From Jaenimonas drosophilae (Eukaryota; Euglenozoa; Kinetoplastea; Trypanosomatida; Trypanosomatidae), in assembly GCA_030849065.1 (NCBI GenBank), contig JASAON010001659.1:1-64000 (forward strand): a stretch of 64,000 bases of DNA. The letters are read 5' to 3'. A program made the translations under genes and the position numbers. The notes beneath the pieces were generated by a model. It ran no database searches. It had not been told where the DNA came from and saw only the letters and a list, made by a program, of their open reading frames with translations. Every line of letters begins with the position of its first letter. Within the stretch, counting starts at the first letter, position 1. Below, in pieces: positions 9,524 through 19,688 of the stretch.

Positions 9524-10327
9524 ATGTCCCGCACCAGCGTACCCCCCAAGGTGGAGAAGCGCTCTGGCATCAGCGTGCCACAAAACTCGAACCCCAAGGT
9601 TTTCTTTGAGATCCACAAGGATGGCAAGAAGATGGGCAACATTGTCATGGAGCTCTATGCCGATGCAGTTCCCAAGACCGTGGAGAACTTTCGTGCGCTG
9701 TGCACGGGAGAAAAGGGTAAGGGCAAGAGTGGCAAGCCCCTTCACTACAAGAACTCCATCTTCCATCGCATCATTCCTGGCTTTATGATCCAAGGTGGTG
9801 ACTTCACCCGCGGCAATGGCACGGGTGGGGAGTCCATTTACGGCACGACCTTCCGTGATGAGACCTTCGCGGGCAAGGCTGGCAAGCATACCGGACTTGG
9901 TTGCCTCTCCATGGCCAACGCTGGCCCCAACACAAACGGCTCCCAGTTCTTCATTTGCACCGCTCAGACCCCCTGGCTCAACGGCAAGCACGTGGTGTTC
10001 GGCCGTGTGGTGGAAGGTTTGGAGATTGTCAAGGCAGTTGAGAAGTTTGGCTCGCAGTCTGGGAAGCCCAAGTGCCGCATCACAATTGGGGACTGCGGTG
10101 AGTTCGCTGCTCCCGCAGAGAAGGCTGCCGTGGCCAAGGCCTCCAGCGATGCCCCCAAGAAGAAGGTGGAATCTCCTGCCAAGAGCGCGTCCCCAACGGC
10201 CTCCCCTGCGTCCAAGCAGGCGGAGAAACGACCCCGCGAAGGTGCAGACGAAGAAGCTGAAAGGCTGCGTCGCATTCGCGCCAAGAAGGAGAAGCTGGCG
10301 AAGCTTCGCGCGGAGATGGAAAAGTAA
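9524..10327 (+). CDS. cyclophilin-type peptidyl-prolyl isomerase with charged C-terminal tail
   Basis: Predicted 267 residues. After a 25-residue N-terminal extension, a complete cyclophilin domain spans about 27-190. The catalytic arginine is R82 in FHRIIPGFM, followed by [13 protein letters not shown], the NGSQFFICT strand, and the cyclosporin-contacting tryptophan W151 in TPWLNGKH. The last 75 residues are Ala/Lys/Glu-rich and end in a highly charged helix (residues about 235-267) with clusters such as KRPRE and RRIRAKKEK, suggesting nuclear location or nucleic-acid or protein contacts. The family catalyses prolyl cis-trans isomerisation. The start is ATG 9524; a TTG nine bases upstream is ignored. 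It sits directly after the peroxiredoxin gene. Confidence 0.93.
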   Translation: MSRTSVPPKVEKRSGISVPQNSNPKVFFEIHKDGKKMGNIVMELYADAVPKTVENFRALCTGEKGKGKSGKPLHYKNSIFHRIIPGFMIQGGDFTRGNGTGGESIYGTTFRDETFAGKAGKHTGLGCLSMANAGPNTNGSQFFICTAQTPWLNGKHVVFGRVVEGLEIVKAVEKFGSQSGKPKCRITIGDCGEFAAPAEKAAVAKASSDAPKKKVESPAKSASPTASPASKQAEKRPREGADEEAERLRRIRAKKEKLAKLRAEMEK

Positions 10328-10665
10328 ATGCAGGGATCCTGTATGCAGAAATAGTGGCGGTGGGAGTCGTGGACTACGGTTTGTTTCACCCCCTACACAA
10401 ATCCTGTACTCTTCATTGATTCATTCTGAGTAGCGTGCACCATCGTGGGCTATTCTCTGGATTTGACCACGATGGACAGTCAGTCAGCGAGTAAAGGCAA
10501 CAACTTCATTTTATAACAACTGTAATACCCCCTTGATGTTGCTAACGGCTTTCCTCCTTCCGTTCCTCCATAACAGCTCGTTGAGCTTGCCATTCTCACA
10601 GTGCTACATGACGAATTCTTTATCTCTTCTCCATATTGCGGTGACTTCTTTTGCGTAGTGATTCC
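10328..10665. other. intergenic region
   Basis: About 340 bases with pyrimidine stretches at 10551-10570 and 10619-10657 leading to AG 10657-10658, a likely trans-splice acceptor seven bases before ATG 10666. Nothing else recognisable. Confidence 0.55.
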
Positions 10666-11157
10666 ATGCTGAGGGCTCTTTTCCGAGTCCTGTGCTACGT
10701 CCCGACGGATGTTCGGAGTAAGCGCATCATTGAGCGTGCAGCGAAGGCACGTGGGCTGTCGCCTGCGCATCTAAGCACTGCTGAAGCGGATGAGATTGCT
10801 GCTTCCTCAGGCCTGCAAACACCATCCTGCCAGAGTACTGCTGAACTAATTAGTCAGAAGGAGCAGATTATGGGAATGCTGGAAGCCCAGAAGCGGAAGC
10901 GGATCGCGCGACGCGAAGCGTTCCTGGAGTGGCAGGCAGGGCAACGTGAAAAGGGTGCGGCGCATCGTTTGCTTCGCCAGTCTCGTCGAGCTGAGAAGTA
11001 CAAGCGGCATCACTATCATGCTGTTCGTGGCCGGTTCGTCTCAACAGCTACGGTGCAGCAGGGCTCTGAGCCGGCAGAGGGACTGCCGCCAGCCCACAAC
11101 AACCGCCTCCCGGCAGAGAACTGCAGAGTGCCCATTGCGCTGGGCCGAAAACTGTGA
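10666..11157 (+). CDS. small basic hypothetical protein, possibly mitochondrial
   Basis: Predicted 163 residues, strongly basic. The N-terminus (MLRALFRVLCYVPTDVRSKR) resembles a mitochondrial presequence. The middle (about 65-125) is an Arg/Lys/Gln/Glu-rich helix containing KRKRIARREAFLEWQAGQR and a later RRAEKYKRHHYHAVRGRF. Such composition is common in kinetoplastid mitochondrial ribosome components or their assembly factors, but I recognise no family and this is only an inference. The ATG at 10666 follows a pyrimidine tract and AG at 10657-10658; the frame upstream offers only TTG. Third-position GC is intermediate. Confidence 0.72.
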   Translation: MLRALFRVLCYVPTDVRSKRIIERAAKARGLSPAHLSTAEADEIAASSGLQTPSCQSTAELISQKEQIMGMLEAQKRKRIARREAFLEWQAGQREKGAAHRLLRQSRRAEKYKRHHYHAVRGRFVSTATVQQGSEPAEGLPPAHNNRLPAENCRVPIALGRKL

Positions 11158-11473
11158 GTTTTTTTCGTCGTCCTCTGCAAGTTGCTCTTTGAGAGAGAGG
11201 AAAGGGAGTCGTGAGACGGGTTCTGCTAATGTTTGCTGCTGTGCATCTGCAACGCAATGCTACCATCCCTTCCCTGAGGATAAAACAACTACTCGCTCTC
11301 TCTTACGCCGTTCATACTCAGCTGATTGAGCCAATCTTCTGACTGTTTCTGCCCCCCAAAGTGATTTTCATCCTCTCTTGTTTGTGGTACTGCTCGCAGC
11401 GTAGCCTGATACAACAATTGGTGGGTGGTGATATTATCATCTGCTTCATCAATCTTTTTGTTATTGAGTGGAG
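11158..11473. other. intergenic region
   Basis: About 315 bases without a recognisable gene. Pyrimidine-rich patches (11297-11320, 11361-11382, 11446-11463) are available for trans-splicing of the arginase-like mRNA. Confidence 0.5.
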
Positions 11474-12475
11474 ATGTTCACAAAGTTCCTCACCAATGTC
11501 CGCCAGCTTCCCCCACGAACGAGCGACTGGATGACGCGTTTGGGCCCTGTTGCACTTCTTGGATATGGCTGCGGAATGCCCTCCAGTCCGCACAAGATCC
11601 TCTCACACTTTGATCAGTGCCGGCGGGATTGCGACTACTACGCGGAGATCACGCTGCAGGACAAGGCACCGGTGGAGTGCCCCCCAGAGACGGTCATGCT
11701 GATGCCGGTACTCAAGTGCGGAGCCATGGCGGAGGAATCGGCCGCTCCGGCAGAGTCTGGATCAACGGATGATTGGTATGTGGCGATGCGGGAGGCTACG
11801 ACGGAGCTTCTGGAGAAGGGCTACGTGCCTCTGAGCGTGGGAGGAGATGGCAGCGCAACGCTCCCCATGGTTGAATCCTACAAGCAGCTATTTCCCGATG
11901 AGGATATTGTGGTGGCGCACTTTTCGGCCAAGCCTTCATTGGGCAATCCATCGGATCCTGTTCGCGTGCTCCTTGACAAGGGCTCCGTCAAGGGCGTGGT
12001 GAGCGTCGGAAACCGCTGCGTGTCGGTAGAGGATCGACGGACGCGCAAGACCCACAAGGTGCTTTACATGGATATGCATGCCCTCTTCGCCAAGGGCCTG
12101 TTCTGTGTGCGGGACATCCGCAATGACTATCCAGTCTTTATCAGTATCGACGCCGATGTGCTGGACCCGGCTTTTGCACCCGGAGTGCCATCTCCGCAAC
12201 CTGGTGGCCTTTCTACACGTGAGTTTCTTCACCTGCTTCAGGCGATCCGCGGACCCAAAGTGATTGGCGTGGATATCCACGGCTACGACCCTTCTCTGGA
12301 TCTGTGCCGAGGTGATGGACTTGGCTTAACGCAGATGGCACTCGCCAAAGTGCTCAAGGAGGCGGTTCTCAAGGCCTACACTATCTCCACAGTGACGGCC
12401 GAGGAAGGCATCGAGCGGGTGAAGGTGATGCAGCGTCAGGGCCAGCTGCCCAAGGATCCCTACCCAGACTTTTGA
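11474..12475 (+). CDS. arginase-like protein lacking most manganese ligands
   Basis: Predicted 333 residues with a full-length ureohydrolase fold. The canonical GGDHS motif reads G123-G124-D125-G126-S127, so the metal-binding histidine is glycine. The canonical DAHxD motif reads S151-A152-K153-P154-S155, so its aspartates and histidine are all gone. The third motif is kept as SIDADVLDP with D226 and D228. Four of the six ligands of the binuclear manganese cluster are therefore replaced. This matches the arginase-like protein described from Trypanosoma brucei, which has an arginase fold but no manganese cluster and no arginase activity. It should not be annotated as arginase or agmatinase; a ligand-binding or regulatory role is possible but unknown. 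ATG 11474 is used; the upstream in-frame GTG is ignored. Confidence 0.92.
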   Translation: MFTKFLTNVRQLPPRTSDWMTRLGPVALLGYGCGMPSSPHKILSHFDQCRRDCDYYAEITLQDKAPVECPPETVMLMPVLKCGAMAEESAAPAESGSTDDWYVAMREATTELLEKGYVPLSVGGDGSATLPMVESYKQLFPDEDIVVAHFSAKPSLGNPSDPVRVLLDKGSVKGVVSVGNRCVSVEDRRTRKTHKVLYMDMHALFAKGLFCVRDIRNDYPVFISIDADVLDPAFAPGVPSPQPGGLSTREFLHLLQAIRGPKVIGVDIHGYDPSLDLCRGDGLGLTQMALAKVLKEAVLKAYTISTVTAEEGIERVKVMQRQGQLPKDPYPDF

Positions 12476-12713
12476 GAGCCCATGTAGCTGTGTGGCCCTC
12501 TCACATGATGGATTGGTTAAGGTGATGAAGTTTGGTGTGAAGAATTCATGACAATCACGATTTATGTGTGTACTGCCATGGTAAGCAGGTGTTGGTCTCT
12601 TCTGTCATGAACAAACAACTTCTGCTCTGTCATCTTCTCTTGCATGATGTTGTCTCTTTAGTGCTCTTGTTCATCAACTTCAAGTCTTCAACCACCCTTT
12701 AACAATCACAGAC

Positions 12714-13952
12714 ATGTCTAACGGCGCCGTCGTTGTTCACCCCAATGCGGAGACGCAGGATGAGATTGAGCGCGCGCGTGCTCAGTCCCGTACGATGGAG
12801 CTCCAGGTGGCTCGCCAGGAGGCCAAGCTTCGCCGCGCCACGGAGGAGAACGCCATTCTGGAGGAGCTCAAGGCTGTGAACGACATGATCCTGCAGAAGG
12901 ACCCCGCCACCAACGTCCCCACGAAGAACAACTTGGTGGTGTCCATTGAGAAGAATACGGAGTTGGTGAGCCTGTACGATGCCATCAAGATGGAGCAGAA
13001 GCGCACCCAGCAGTACCAGGACGCTAGCGCTGCGACGGAGCAGGAGATCGATTTGGTAGAGAAGTCGATTGAGGACAAGAGTGCGCGTCTGGCGATTGTG
13101 AAGCGCGCCACGGGTTACGACGTTGACTTCAACCTTGCCCGCGGTGGTGCAGCCTCCCTCAACGAGTTCCTGGAGAAGAAGATGGTCATGACGAAGCTGC
13201 ACGACGAGCAGAAGACGGTGAAGGCGGAGACCGATAGGCTGACGGAGGAGATTGAGAAGATCAACGAGATCCTGAAGGAACAGGAGCAGCTGGATGAGAA
13301 GTTCGCCGAGGCCAACCAGCAGAATGAGCAGAACACCGACGAGTACATCTCCCTCCTCGCCCAGCTCAAGAGCGCCCAGCAGATCGCCAAGAAGAAGGAG
13401 CGCCAGCTGGAGGCTCCCGTGGGCGATGACTACAAGGTCATCCGCCACCTCGAAGGAAGCAAGAAGGTGCTCAACAACGATCTCCAGAACCTCCGCCAGT
13501 CCCACGACAACAACATCCGCTCCATTGAGGCCCTAGATGCACGCATTGCGATGCTCGAGGGACGTCTTGCTTCCGTGAACTCCTACCTCGAGAAGGTGTT
13601 CCGCTCCGATACGGAGGAGATGAGCGGCATCGAGAGTGGCGCGACGGAGGTGTCCTTGATCCAGTTTGAGGAGCAGTGCAAGACCCTCAACACCAGCCGG
13701 GCCTGCAACGCCCAGCGCAACGAGCTCCTCGACCGCCACGATGCTCGTGTGGAGCAGCTTGAGCGCAATGTGGCCATTCTTCAGAAGGCGGTGGCATCTC
13801 GCGCCGTGTCCTCTCAGCTCCACGCTACCGAGAAGGATAAGGAGTTTGAGAAGCTCATGTCTCAGATGGACTTCATGAAGAAGGAGTTCGAGGATGACCG
13901 CCTTCGCCTGACGCAGGAGAACACCCAACTGGCTGAGACGCGCAATGTCTAA
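12714..13952 (+). CDS. long coiled-coil protein, 412 residues
   Basis: Almost the entire protein from residue 15 to the end is predicted coiled coil, rich in Glu, Lys, Gln, Ala and Leu with clear heptads (for example around 20-50, 140-235 and 330-410). Two less helical spots occur near 60-75 (DPATNVPTKNN) and 125-145 (GYDVDFNLARGG). There is no membrane segment or signal peptide. Third codon positions are strongly GC-biased (30 of the first 41 codons), which in trypanosomatids goes with high expression, so an abundant cytoskeletal or flagellar component is plausible; I cannot name the family. The start at ATG 12714 follows an AG at 12710-12711. Downstream there is a wide gap before the next gene. 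Confidence 0.85.
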   Translation: MSNGAVVVHPNAETQDEIERARAQSRTMELQVARQEAKLRRATEENAILEELKAVNDMILQKDPATNVPTKNNLVVSIEKNTELVSLYDAIKMEQKRTQQYQDASAATEQEIDLVEKSIEDKSARLAIVKRATGYDVDFNLARGGAASLNEFLEKKMVMTKLHDEQKTVKAETDRLTEEIEKINEILKEQEQLDEKFAEANQQNEQNTDEYISLLAQLKSAQQIAKKKERQLEAPVGDDYKVIRHLEGSKKVLNNDLQNLRQSHDNNIRSIEALDARIAMLEGRLASVNSYLEKVFRSDTEEMSGIESGATEVSLIQFEEQCKTLNTSRACNAQRNELLDRHDARVEQLERNVAILQKAVASRAVSSQLHATEKDKEFEKLMSQMDFMKKEFEDDRLRLTQENTQLAETRNV

Positions 13953-15227
13953 GCAGCTCCAGTACCAAACAGCTTTCAAAGGATGAAGATGGCGCTCAAT
14001 ATTTTCGTTTGTGTGCGTTGTGTACAAGGATCAGCCGCGACTAAGATTCAGCTTTGGATGCGCGTGATGTGTGCCGCCAACGGTCCGTTCGTAGCACCTC
14101 CCAGCCTGCCTCTATGCCGTGAATGATGCCCCGTGCTGGCATTCACCATCAGATGTCTGAGGCGTTTCACAGCACAGTTCATCATTCATCATCCTGAACC
14201 CAATCAGATGAGCGGCCATTAGGGGTATGAAAGGAAGCCAGCCGGGCAGTGCTTTTCGACCTTTGGAGTGAGTGGAGGTTGTGGCACGCCCATATAGGCT
14301 CCTGCTGCCGAAGGAGACTACGAGAGGTTAGTGGGGTGGTCGTAGCGGCTATCCTGTTGTTTTTTTGATCTCTGCCGTGCACGGTGCTCAAACTGTCTTA
14401 TATACGAGCAAAAAAAAGAAGTGTGATGCGAGTAGGATGTTGACGAAGGATGTGTGGCGTGCGCGTGCTTGAGTGGTTGGGGGGCGAATCCCGTCCTTCA
14501 CTGAACCACCGTTGCACTTCAGCATCATGATCCTTCGTTCATGCCATTGTCGTACCAGAGGAGGAAGGAAAGGAGTGGACCAAACATTTGTGTGTCCTGG
14601 AGGACTAATCATCGCTTCAAGGATCAATCCCCACCAAGAGCACAAAGGCAGCGAACGGAAGTGACGTACCCCATCACCTCCTCCTACCCACACTCCATCA
14701 GCGCGTCAATCGAAGAACCCCAATTAGCGACTGTACGTTGTTTTTTCATTCTGTTTTCAGTGCTTCCCAACTCACGTTTCATCTTTGGACGACCTGTCAG
14801 CTACCTACCCACTTATCCACAGTGTGGAGAGAAGAGACACCAAAGGCGAAGGGGGAGGTGGGAGTAGGCACCACGACAGCACCCACTCTCAATGTTTTTT
14901 TTACCCGTTTGTTTTTATTCCACCCCTGTTAAGTGAGTGAAGTGAACGACGTCGATCTCGGATTTTGATGTCACGTCGTCGTAGAAAATGGTTCAACCAA
15001 ATCCTACTGACAACATTGATGAAGGGACGTTTCATGATGCTCCCCCACCTCTCCCGAGCTTTGCGGGCGGGGGTGGGAATCCATCATGTATTGCCAGCCA
15101 TACCAAGCTGACGCACCGTTTGCAGTCACAATCCCTCGTTCTTCTCTTGTTTCTTCATTGCTTGTTCAACCACAAAAGCCTTAGAACACCTTCATAGCTA
15201 CCTGTGCGTGGACGGTGCCCAACTATC
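13953..15227. other. intergenic region, 1.3 kb
   Basis: No convincing gene on either strand. It should contain the 3' UTR of the coiled-coil gene and the 5' UTR of the next. Pyrimidine tracts occur at 14740-14760, 14896-14930 and 15135-15171, followed by AG pairs near 15179-15198. A 69-codon ATG frame at 14988-15197 ends just before the next gene but has hydrophobic, non-conserved-looking content and probably lies upstream of the splice site. Confidence 0.55.
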
Positions 15228-16133
15228 ATGGCAGCTCAACTTGTTGAGGCGGTGAAGTCCACCTACCATCTAAGTCTCTCCTGTGATTATGTTGAACGTG
15301 TCTTGAATCAACAGCCCAACATCACCGCACAGGAGGTGTACCGACGTGGGCTGCAGGAGCACCTGGCGGACATTTGTAGCACAACGGCGGCTCTGCCCTA
15401 CGGCATCGCATCGCAGCCCAGCACCTCCTTCACGGAATCGGTGGTACTGCAGATCAGTACGGCACGAGACGCCACTCAGCCACTCCGGCCCTGCGCTGAC
15501 AACACCGAGGAAGAGGCGCTCCTGTTGGCAGCGAACCAGCGCTCTGGGAACCCCAAGCGGCTTCTTCGCTTGACCTTAACCGATGGTCATAGTGAGATCC
15601 CTGCGCTGGAGCTGACAACACTCCGCCGCTTCACGAGCATTCCCATTCCAGGGGAGAAGATTCTCATCAAGAAGGGGGCGGAGGTCCGCAACGGTGCCAT
15701 CCTTCTGCAGGAGGAATCAATCGAGCTCCTTGGTGGAGAGGTGACTCATCTCAAGAAGGAGTACCTCGCCCAGCGCAGACGTGCGGAAACGGGCATGACG
15801 CTGACCACAGGGCTCAGCGGGGCACCACAGTTTGAGCCGCTGGACTGCACACGCAGTCAGGCGGGAGGGCGACCTGCCGCCCATCAGGACCCATCAGCGA
15901 TGGGTGGAGGCGGTGGGGGGTGGGGCCGTGGACGAGGTCAGCAGAGCCACGGTGGCGGCCGCCGTGGAGGTGGCGGAGGCGGCAATCAACGTGGTGGAGG
16001 TCGAGGCTATGGTGGCCCCCCACGTGGTCGTGGCGGGAACGGACCAGCACGCGGGCGCGGTGATGGCGGTCGAGGCTACTACGGTGGTCGTGGTGGGGCA
16101 TCCTATGGAGCCCCCTATGCTGCCGCGATGTAG
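15228..16133 (+). CDS. RMI1/TDRD3-type OB-fold protein with RGG tail
   Basis: Predicted 301 residues. Residues about 5-60 form a small helical region (VEAVKSTYHLSLSCDYVERVL) typical of the RMI1 N-terminal part. An OB-fold-like segment follows at about 108-175: KRLLRLTLTDGHSEIPALEL, then IPIPGEKILIKKG and LLQEESIELLGGEV, the pattern by which RMI1 and TDRD3 embrace type IA topoisomerases. From about residue 225 to 295 the protein is a Gly/Arg-rich tail full of RGG and GRG units, a typical RNA-binding and arginine-methylation substrate. It may therefore be the partner of topoisomerase III alpha in double-Holliday-junction dissolution, or a TDRD3-like partner of an RNA-acting topoisomerase III beta. 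ATG 15228 is chosen; the upstream in-frame GTG at 15204 is ignored. Confidence 0.75.
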   Translation: MAAQLVEAVKSTYHLSLSCDYVERVLNQQPNITAQEVYRRGLQEHLADICSTTAALPYGIASQPSTSFTESVVLQISTARDATQPLRPCADNTEEEALLLAANQRSGNPKRLLRLTLTDGHSEIPALELTTLRRFTSIPIPGEKILIKKGAEVRNGAILLQEESIELLGGEVTHLKKEYLAQRRRAETGMTLTTGLSGAPQFEPLDCTRSQAGGRPAAHQDPSAMGGGGGGWGRGRGQQSHGGGRRGGGGGGNQRGGGRGYGGPPRGRGGNGPARGRGDGGRGYYGGRGGASYGAPYAAAM

Positions 16134-16483
16134 CGTTTGTGCGTGTGTGTGTGTGTCTGCACCATTGGCCCTGCATCCACTCTCACTCTTCAGGACTACC
16201 GACTGTCGTTCACACTACGACATTCTAATCCCACTCTCTTGTTGAATATGAACTTCTTTTACTGCGAATTGGTGTTGTGCTTCTCATTTTCATTGTTCGC
16301 TTTCATCTTCATTCCTTGTTGTGTTGTTTAATTGTGTATAAGGAAGCAGTTCTTAGCTCAACCTTCATTCTCTATACCCCTTCTTTCCAAAAACTCTCTT
16401 CCTCTCACTTTTTGTGCGCGGTCGAGAACAACAACAAATCCCACCCCCAAACAACAATCCCAACTTCAATCACCTCATTCGTG
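16134..16483. other. intergenic region
   Basis: About 350 bases with a GT dinucleotide run at 16143-16157 and several T-rich tracts (16253-16320, 16361-16411) suitable for polypyrimidine-directed trans-splicing of the next gene. No RNA gene seen. Confidence 0.55.
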
Positions 16484-17608
16484 ATGCCTGAATCTGGAAT
16501 GCGCGCTGTGATCCTCGTCGGAGGCTTCGGCACCCGTCTTCGCCCGCTGACGCTGACCGCCCCCAAGCCCCTCGTGCCCTTCTGCAACAAGCCCATGATC
16601 ATCCACCAGGTAGAGGCCCTCAAGGAGGCTGGAGTGACGGAGGTCATTCTCGCCGTTGCCTACCGCCCCGAGGCGATGAAGGCGGAGATGGATGCCTGGG
16701 CGGAGAAGATTGGCGTTTCCTTCGTCTTCTCCGTCGAGGAGGAGCCCCTAGGAACGGCCGGCCCCCTTGGCCTTGCCCGCGATATTCTCATGCAGGATGA
16801 TCAGCCCTTCTTTGTGCTGAACTCCGACGTCACCTGCCCCTTTCCTCTCAAGGAGTTCCTGGCCTTTCACCGGAAGCACGGCAAGGAGGGCAGCATCATG
16901 GTGACCAAGGTGACCGACTGGGAGAAGTACGGTGTGGTGGTGTACGACCAAAACGACTGCCATATTGAGAAGTTCATGGAGAAGCCCAAGACCTTCGTGG
17001 GTGATCGCATCAATGCGGGCATCTACGTCTTCAACAAGAGCATCCTGAAGCGCATCCCCCCTCGCAAGACCTCCATTGAGAAGGAGATCTTCCCCGCCAT
17101 GGCTCTGGAGAAGGAGCTCTACGCCTTCAACCTGGAAGGCTTCTGGATGGATATTGGCCAGCCCCGCGACTTCATTCTGGGGATGGGCAAGTTTCTTCCG
17201 GCCCTTTCATCATCCCACCGCTGCTCCACCGATGTTCTAACCGAGGCAAGCGTGAAGGGGAAGAACTTTTCCGTGCAAGGAACCGTCATTGTTCATCCTA
17301 GCGCCGTCGTTGAGGATGGCTGTGTGCTTGGACCGAACGTCTCCATTGGTGCGGGATGCCACATTGGTTCTGCGTGCCGCATCAGCAACTCTGCCATCTT
17401 TGAGAACACCAAGGTTGGGGCGGGCTCCTTCATTGCCCAGAGCATCGTGGGCTGGAACAACCACATTGGTGAGTGGTGCCACATTGAGAACTTCGCCGTT
17501 CTCGGTGATGATGTCGAGGTGAACTCGGGCGTGGTGGTCAACGGCACCCGGGTGCTCCCCAACAAGGGCTTGTCCAAGAACTACTTCGAACCTGAAATCG
17601 TCATGTAG
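16484..17608 (+). CDS. GMPP: GDP-mannose pyrophosphorylase (mannose-1-phosphate guanylyltransferase)
   Basis: Predicted 374 residues, the usual length. The nucleotidyltransferase signature GGFGTRLRPLT is at residues 13-23, followed by PKPLVPF (27-33). NSDV supplies the metal-binding aspartate near residue 108, EKP lies in KFMEKPK near residue 168, and GFWMDIGQPRDF closes the catalytic domain. The C-terminal part (about 255-374) is a left-handed beta-helix of hexapeptide repeats (for example VIVHPSAVVEDGCVLGPNV). The enzyme makes GDP-mannose from mannose-1-phosphate and GTP, feeding N-glycans, GPI anchors and, in relatives, abundant surface phosphoglycans. Codon use is strongly GC-biased, fitting high expression. 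ATG 16484 is used; a second Met at residue 6 is possible. Confidence 0.96.
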   Translation: MPESGMRAVILVGGFGTRLRPLTLTAPKPLVPFCNKPMIIHQVEALKEAGVTEVILAVAYRPEAMKAEMDAWAEKIGVSFVFSVEEEPLGTAGPLGLARDILMQDDQPFFVLNSDVTCPFPLKEFLAFHRKHGKEGSIMVTKVTDWEKYGVVVYDQNDCHIEKFMEKPKTFVGDRINAGIYVFNKSILKRIPPRKTSIEKEIFPAMALEKELYAFNLEGFWMDIGQPRDFILGMGKFLPALSSSHRCSTDVLTEASVKGKNFSVQGTVIVHPSAVVEDGCVLGPNVSIGAGCHIGSACRISNSAIFENTKVGAGSFIAQSIVGWNNHIGEWCHIENFAVLGDDVEVNSGVVVNGTRVLPNKGLSKNYFEPEIVM

Positions 17609-19568
17609 TGACCTGGACCCTGTGCTGAGGCATACGGCATGGTTTTGCCAGCCTCTTGCATTCGCACACACACACACAACCCTACCCCCACACTTATCGA
17701 ACACAATTCTCTCTGCATTATCGAAGGAAAAAGACGCTTTTGTTTTTCTTTGCTTTTTCGTCCACGTTTGCTTTCGATGACGGCAACCACGCTGGCGCGC
17801 TGTGTCATCCGGTAAAGAGGACCTTTTCCCTTCTCTACTTCTCCCCTTTTTTGTACTATGCTTGTGCTTTTTTTTTCCCCTATATACGATTGCTTGCCAC
17901 AGCATATGTAGTGAAGTTGGGGGAGATGGGGAAGAATATATCTGGGAGAACCTCTTGTGCCACAAATTGTCAGGCATGGGAAGAAAAAAAGGCAGGTGGT
18001 TCTATCACATTGAGCAGAAGCGGAGGAAGGCTTCCGCTTTTACGACGGTTTGCTTGCTCTTCCTGCCCCACTGCTTACGCGCAAGTTATGAATGCGGAGG
18101 CCGTGTAGGTGGTGGAGTCATGCCTTGTTCCTCAAGTGACGTAGGTACAGGAATACAAGCACGAGGTAGTAGTGACACCAAGAGGGGCTGAGTCGACCGG
18201 GGGTGCGTTGGGCTGAACGCTCACACGCACCATCAAAAGGGGGAGAAACACATGGGTATTATCGATTATGGTGGTAAGGCGCAGCTTTTTTTTTTTCGTT
18301 CTGGAGAATGTCAGTGGGTAGTGTGGCGGGAGGAAGTGCTTCCACACATACGCACTACAACAAAACGCTTTTTTCTACTGTGTTGGCTGGCGCACTTCCC
18401 TCACATGCAGTGGCTCGAATTGTACGACACTGTACCCGTCCGTTTCAGCCGTTGCGCTGATTGTCAGTTCACGCGCCACCAGTTTCGAATACCTTGTGTT
18501 CCGTCACCGTCGATCTTGTTTTCGTCCTTTTCTTCGTTCTGTGCTTATCGCTCTGAATTTTGGTTGGCCGTGGATGGTTTGGCTCCCTCGGTGACCTCCC
18601 TCTCTAACTACCTCCTTCCTCGAACGCACATACACGCTGCTCGAACTCCTTTGCCTCGCTCACGACTGCTTCCACCCAGAAGAACAGAGATGAGAGAGCG
18701 GAACATTTTTTGATGTGAGCAGTTCCCAACGTGAGCGTGCGCATCTTTGGATGTGTGTTGGGCTCACCTGGAAGTTGGTCGTCTTCTTTGTTTTTTTGTC
18801 ACTTTTTCGTTTCGCCTCCCCTCTCCCCGCTCACGACACTTTCTGTCTTGAAATTTTCTTCCTCCCATCGATTTGCAGCTCGTGAAGAAGGAACATGCCT
18901 ATGGATACTTGAGTGTGTGTGTGTGCGTGTGTGTGCAGCTGATGAGAGGAAATCTTCGAACGTGGGTTGATTTGGTAGTGTCCTCGGCTCTTTATATTCG
19001 TCAACGGCATTCTGCATCCTTCCGCAGCGTTGGCGCACCATCGTTGTTCCTCATTCACTGCCGACAACCGACAACCTGCAGAACGTGCTTGGGTTGTTTC
19101 TACCTCAACGCATTTCGTACGTTCGACATGTGCTCCACCACCCGACTCTCTCTCATGCACCTCTCCTCTCATCAGCACCGTGTGGACGAGAGTTTGAGGC
19201 ATATGTGGGAGAGATGTAGCACACGATCTATCCACGTGGGGCTGCTTTCTTTTTTTTTTCTGACTTCTTTCTTTTTCCCCTTCCCCAGGATCAACTCCTT
19301 TTTTCTTTGTATTCGGTATATCTCTATTCGTTTTTCTCGTCGTGATGGTCCTCCCCTCACGAGGTGTGAGAGAGGTGGGTGCAGCGCAAGTGCCAGAAAT
19401 TGGCTGAGAGCAAGAACAAGAGACACAAGCAATCACCAACGAGCATCTGATCTTCTTCAGAGCAGGAGACTAACGCAGGGAGATCAATGTCCCAATCGTT
19501 GTATCAGTCGTACGATGCTGCATTTTCTCCCCCTCCCCTCTTCATTCGTCAATAAACACGCACCCCTG

Positions 19569-19588
19569 CACACACACACACACACACA
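19569..19588. repeat. (CA)10 microsatellite
   Basis: A perfect dinucleotide run, 56 bases upstream of the likely splice acceptor of the BEACH-protein gene. Such CA or GT runs recur in intergenic sequence across the window and none lies inside a coding region. Confidence 0.9.
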
Positions 19589-19644
19589 CCATGATAGCTT
19601 CTTGTTGACTCCAAAAGTTGTAGTGGTTTCTTTTTCACTTTCTT

Positions 19645-19646
19645 AG
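19645..19646 (+). promoter_or_regulatory. candidate spliced-leader acceptor for the BEACH gene
   Basis: The T-rich tract at 19626-19644 ends in AG at 19645-19646, the first AG after it. This would give a 5' UTR of about 53 bases before ATG 19700, containing one upstream ATG at 19689. Confidence 0.5.
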
Positions 19647-19688
19647 TTTCTTTGCAACACCCCTTCACTATAACTACTTGACCACCGC

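Noticed and set aside
11474..12475. annotation as arginase or agmatinase
   Set aside because: Four of the six metal ligands are replaced, so catalytic annotation would be misleading.
14988..15197. 69-codon ATG frame upstream of the OB-fold gene
   Set aside because: It ends before the closest AG acceptors, has a hydrophobic low-complexity end and no recognisable motif; more likely untranslated intergenic sequence.
18873..19646. 257-codon + strand frame before the BEACH gene
   Set aside because: It runs through GT/CA repeats and T tracts, gives Cys-Val and His-Thr repeats, begins at a non-ATG codon and ends at the likely splice acceptor.
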